From assembly GCA_003158895.1 (NCBI GenBank), contig PMLO01000148.1, forward strand, positions 1-5,390: a stretch of DNA of 5,390 bases, given 5' to 3'. Position numbers and translations under genes: made by a program. The notes beneath the pieces were generated by a model. That model was not told the origin of the DNA. It did not search any database and saw nothing but the letters and a program-made list of their open reading frames with translations. Shown here piece by piece: positions 3,891 through 5,390 of the stretch (positions are counted from its first letter, which is position 1; every line of letters begins with the position of its first letter). The DNA comes from Propionibacteriaceae bacterium (GTDB lineage: Bacteria; Actinomycetota; Actinomycetes; Propionibacteriales; Propionibacteriaceae).

Positions 3891-5390
3891 TTCGTGACGA
3901 CGGCCGGCGGCGCCGTCCATCTCGTCGGCGAATGGCTGGAGCGGGGTCGTCTCCATGCCGCGCGCGACGACGTCGCGGTAGGCGGCCGAGGTCGCGAGGA
4001 GCCCCTCGTGCGTGCCGGTCACGGCGACCTTCCCGTCCACGATGAGCGCGATCTCGTCGGCATGGCGAAGCCAGAGCGGGGACGCGGTCGTGACGAGAGT
4101 GGTACGACCTCTGCGGTGCTCCGCGACCCGTGCCGCGATGCGCGCCTCGGTGTGGGCGTCGACGGCCGACGTGGGCTCGACGAGGAGCATCACCGGAGGC
4201 TCGGCGAGAAGTGCCCGCGCGAGCGCGACGCGCTGGCGCTGACCGCCGGACAGACCGCGACCACGCTCCTCGACCTCGCCCTGCCAGCCGTCCGGCAACG
4301 CGTCGTACACGTCCTCGGCGCATGCCGTACGCAACGCCTCTTCGGCCTCGTCCCGCGACGCCGTGCCACGCGGGTCGACGTTGCGCTGCAGCGACCCGGC
4401 GAACACCATCGCGGACGTCTCGTTGACCGCGATGTGGCGCCGTACGTCGCGGATCCGGAACGCGGACAGGTCCGTGCCGGCCAGCGTCACTCCCCACTCG
4501 CCGTGCGCGACCTCGGCGTCGTGGGCGGCGATCGCAGCGCGCTCGGCCATGCGTTTCGCGCGCTCCCGCGTGGCGGCGCGGCCCTTGAACTCGTCCTCGG
4601 TCACGTCCGCCGGCGGCGCTTCACTGCGCGGCAGGTAACGGCCCAGCCGGTCCACGAGCGCGGCCGTGTCGTCGGGCAGGGCGGACACGAGGGCGGTGAG
4701 ACGACCTTGTCGTACGTTCAGCCCGGACACCGGGTCGACGAGGTCGCCGTCGACGATCTCCGCAGGATGCTCAGGCTCGATCCAGGGACTGCGCAGCGAC
4801 AGCAGCGTGATGGCCTTTCGCGCGGAGACAAGGCCTGTCGCCCACCGCTGTACGCACTCGAAGAACGTCTGGATCGGCCACAGCAGGAACACCGCGTAGC
4901 CGAAGAAGCTCACGAGCTGGCCGATCGTCAGGCGGCCGGCGGCCATCTCGTGCACGCCCTGCCACGTGAGGACCACGAGCAGGAGCCCGGCGAAGAGGAC
5001 GGACAAGGCCTGTACGGCGGCCTGCCAGGTGCCCGTGGCGACACCGGCCTGCCGCGTCAGCTGCGACTGGGTCGCGTAGTTGGTGCCGAAGGTGTCTTCG
5101 CCGCCGATGCCGCGCAAGATCCGTAGGCCCGCCACGATGTCGGTCACGCGCCCGGTGAGCTCGCTGGACCGCTTCCGCTCGACCTCCTGGGCGTGGTGCA
5201 GCGGCCGGAGCAGGAAGAAGCTCGACGCCACCAGCAGCGGCGATGCGATGAGCACGATGAGGCCGAGCTTCGGCGAGGTCGAGATCATGAGCCACACCAA
5301 CAGGAGGAACGCACCGAGGGCCGCGATGGTGCGCTCGGTCACCTCGAGCACCGCGCCGAACACGTCCGAGTCGCCCGAGCTGACGCTGAG
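3867..5390 (-). CDS. ABC exporter half-transporter, degenerate-NBD subunit (5' end beyond window)
   Basis: The frame is open to the right edge, so the start is missing. The visible 507 residues lack probably the first two helices. GTG at 5361-5363 is an internal Val (SSGDSDVFGAV resembles the coupling-loop motif), not a start. Counting from that Val, helices fall near 12-27, 33-52, 116-134 and 146-168. The NBD follows from about 205. Its P-loop position reads SALPDDTAA (227-235), without glycines or the Lys. About 40 charged residues (246-292) are inserted before the usual LAGTDL strand. The Q-loop region reads NETSAMVF with no Gln. The signature LSGGQRQRVALARAL (371-385) is perfect. Walker B reads MLLVEPTSAVD, with Val395 for Asp and Glu396 kept. 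Ala427 replaces the switch His. It therefore probably does not bind ATP normally but gives its signature to the partner encoded by the overlapping next gene. Confidence 0.9.
   Translation of the reverse strand, partial: LSVSSGDSDVFGAVLEVTERTIAALGAFLLLVWLMISTSPKLGLIVLIASPLLVASSFFLLRPLHHAQEVERKRSSELTGRVTDIVAGLRILRGIGGEDTFGTNYATQSQLTRQAGVATGTWQAAVQALSVLFAGLLLVVLTWQGVHEMAAGRLTIGQLVSFFGYAVFLLWPIQTFFECVQRWATGLVSARKAITLLSLRSPWIEPEHPAEIVDGDLVDPVSGLNVRQGRLTALVSALPDDTAALVDRLGRYLPRSEAPPADVTEDEFKGRAATRERAKRMAERAAIAAHDAEVAHGEWGVTLAGTDLSAFRIRDVRRHIAVNETSAMVFAGSLQRNVDPRGTASRDEAEEALRTACAEDVYDALPDGWQGEVEERGRGLSGGQRQRVALARALLAEPPVMLLVEPTSAVDAHTEARIAARVAEHRRGRTTLVTTASPLWLRHADEIALIVDGKVAVTGTHEGLLATSAAYRDVVARGMETTPLQPFADEMDGAAGRRHEGEVMSDV

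Noticed and set aside
3771..5126. 451-codon plus-strand open frame opposite the degenerate ABC subunit
   Set aside because: It is a GC-rich shadow: the translation is Arg/His/Val-rich with no membrane segments or known motifs, whereas the minus strand encodes a complete set of ABC landmarks.
5361..5363. GTG as the start of the degenerate ABC subunit
   Set aside because: The frame remains open to the window edge, and the residues on either side (SSGDSD-V-FGAV) form the expected coupling-loop motif, so this is an internal Val.
3867..5390. Degenerate NBD interpreted as a pseudogene
   Set aside because: The frame is intact to a normal stop, codon use is uniform, the LSGGQ region is perfect, and the gene is tightly coupled to its partner, so selection appears to be maintained.

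Overview
The window comes from a high-GC actinobacterium. By eye the GC content is near 70%, third codon positions are strongly G/C-biased, GTG starts occur, and the degenerate ABC subfamily seen here is one I associate with Actinobacteria. I cannot name the genus from the sequence. Nearly all the DNA is coding.

Layout from left to right: (1) bases 1-102 may be the 3' end of a plus-strand gene that begins outside the window. (2) A plus-strand major facilitator superfamily (MFS) permease runs from about 164 to 1351. (3) Converging on it after a 25-base gap is a minus-strand gene for a small DUF302 protein (1377-1772). It has a perfect Shine-Dalgarno sequence and a 21-base inverted repeat just upstream. 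(4) A 173-base non-coding stretch (1773-1945) is rich in inverted repeats and separates DUF302 from the next genes. (5) Two minus-strand genes (1946-3874 and 3867 to the window edge) overlap by 8 bases and encode the two half-transporters of an ABC exporter. The first-transcribed gene is cut by the right edge, so its promoter and N-terminus are not visible.

The two ABC subunits look like an obligate heterodimer. The first-transcribed subunit keeps a perfect LSGGQ signature but has lost the P-loop lysine, the Walker B aspartate, the Q-loop glutamine and the switch histidine. The second-transcribed subunit keeps all of those but has LTPAQ in place of LSGGQ. The two sets of losses are complementary: one composite ATP site is fully canonical and the other appears dead. 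This is an extreme form of the asymmetry known in heterodimeric type IV (ABCB-like) exporters.

The other unusual structure is non-coding. A 32-base sequence at the 3' end of the DUF302 gene (1350-1381) recurs next to the 3' end of the ABC operon, but there it is split into a 20-base part (1835-1854) and a 12-base part (1939-1950) by 84 bases of hairpin-rich DNA. The DUF302 gene and its promoter therefore lie between direct repeats, which suggests a duplicated 3' trailer or terminator, a dispersed element, or a recombination scar. I see no RNA genes, CRISPR arrays, transposases or defence genes. Apart from these points the region looks like ordinary transporter DNA.
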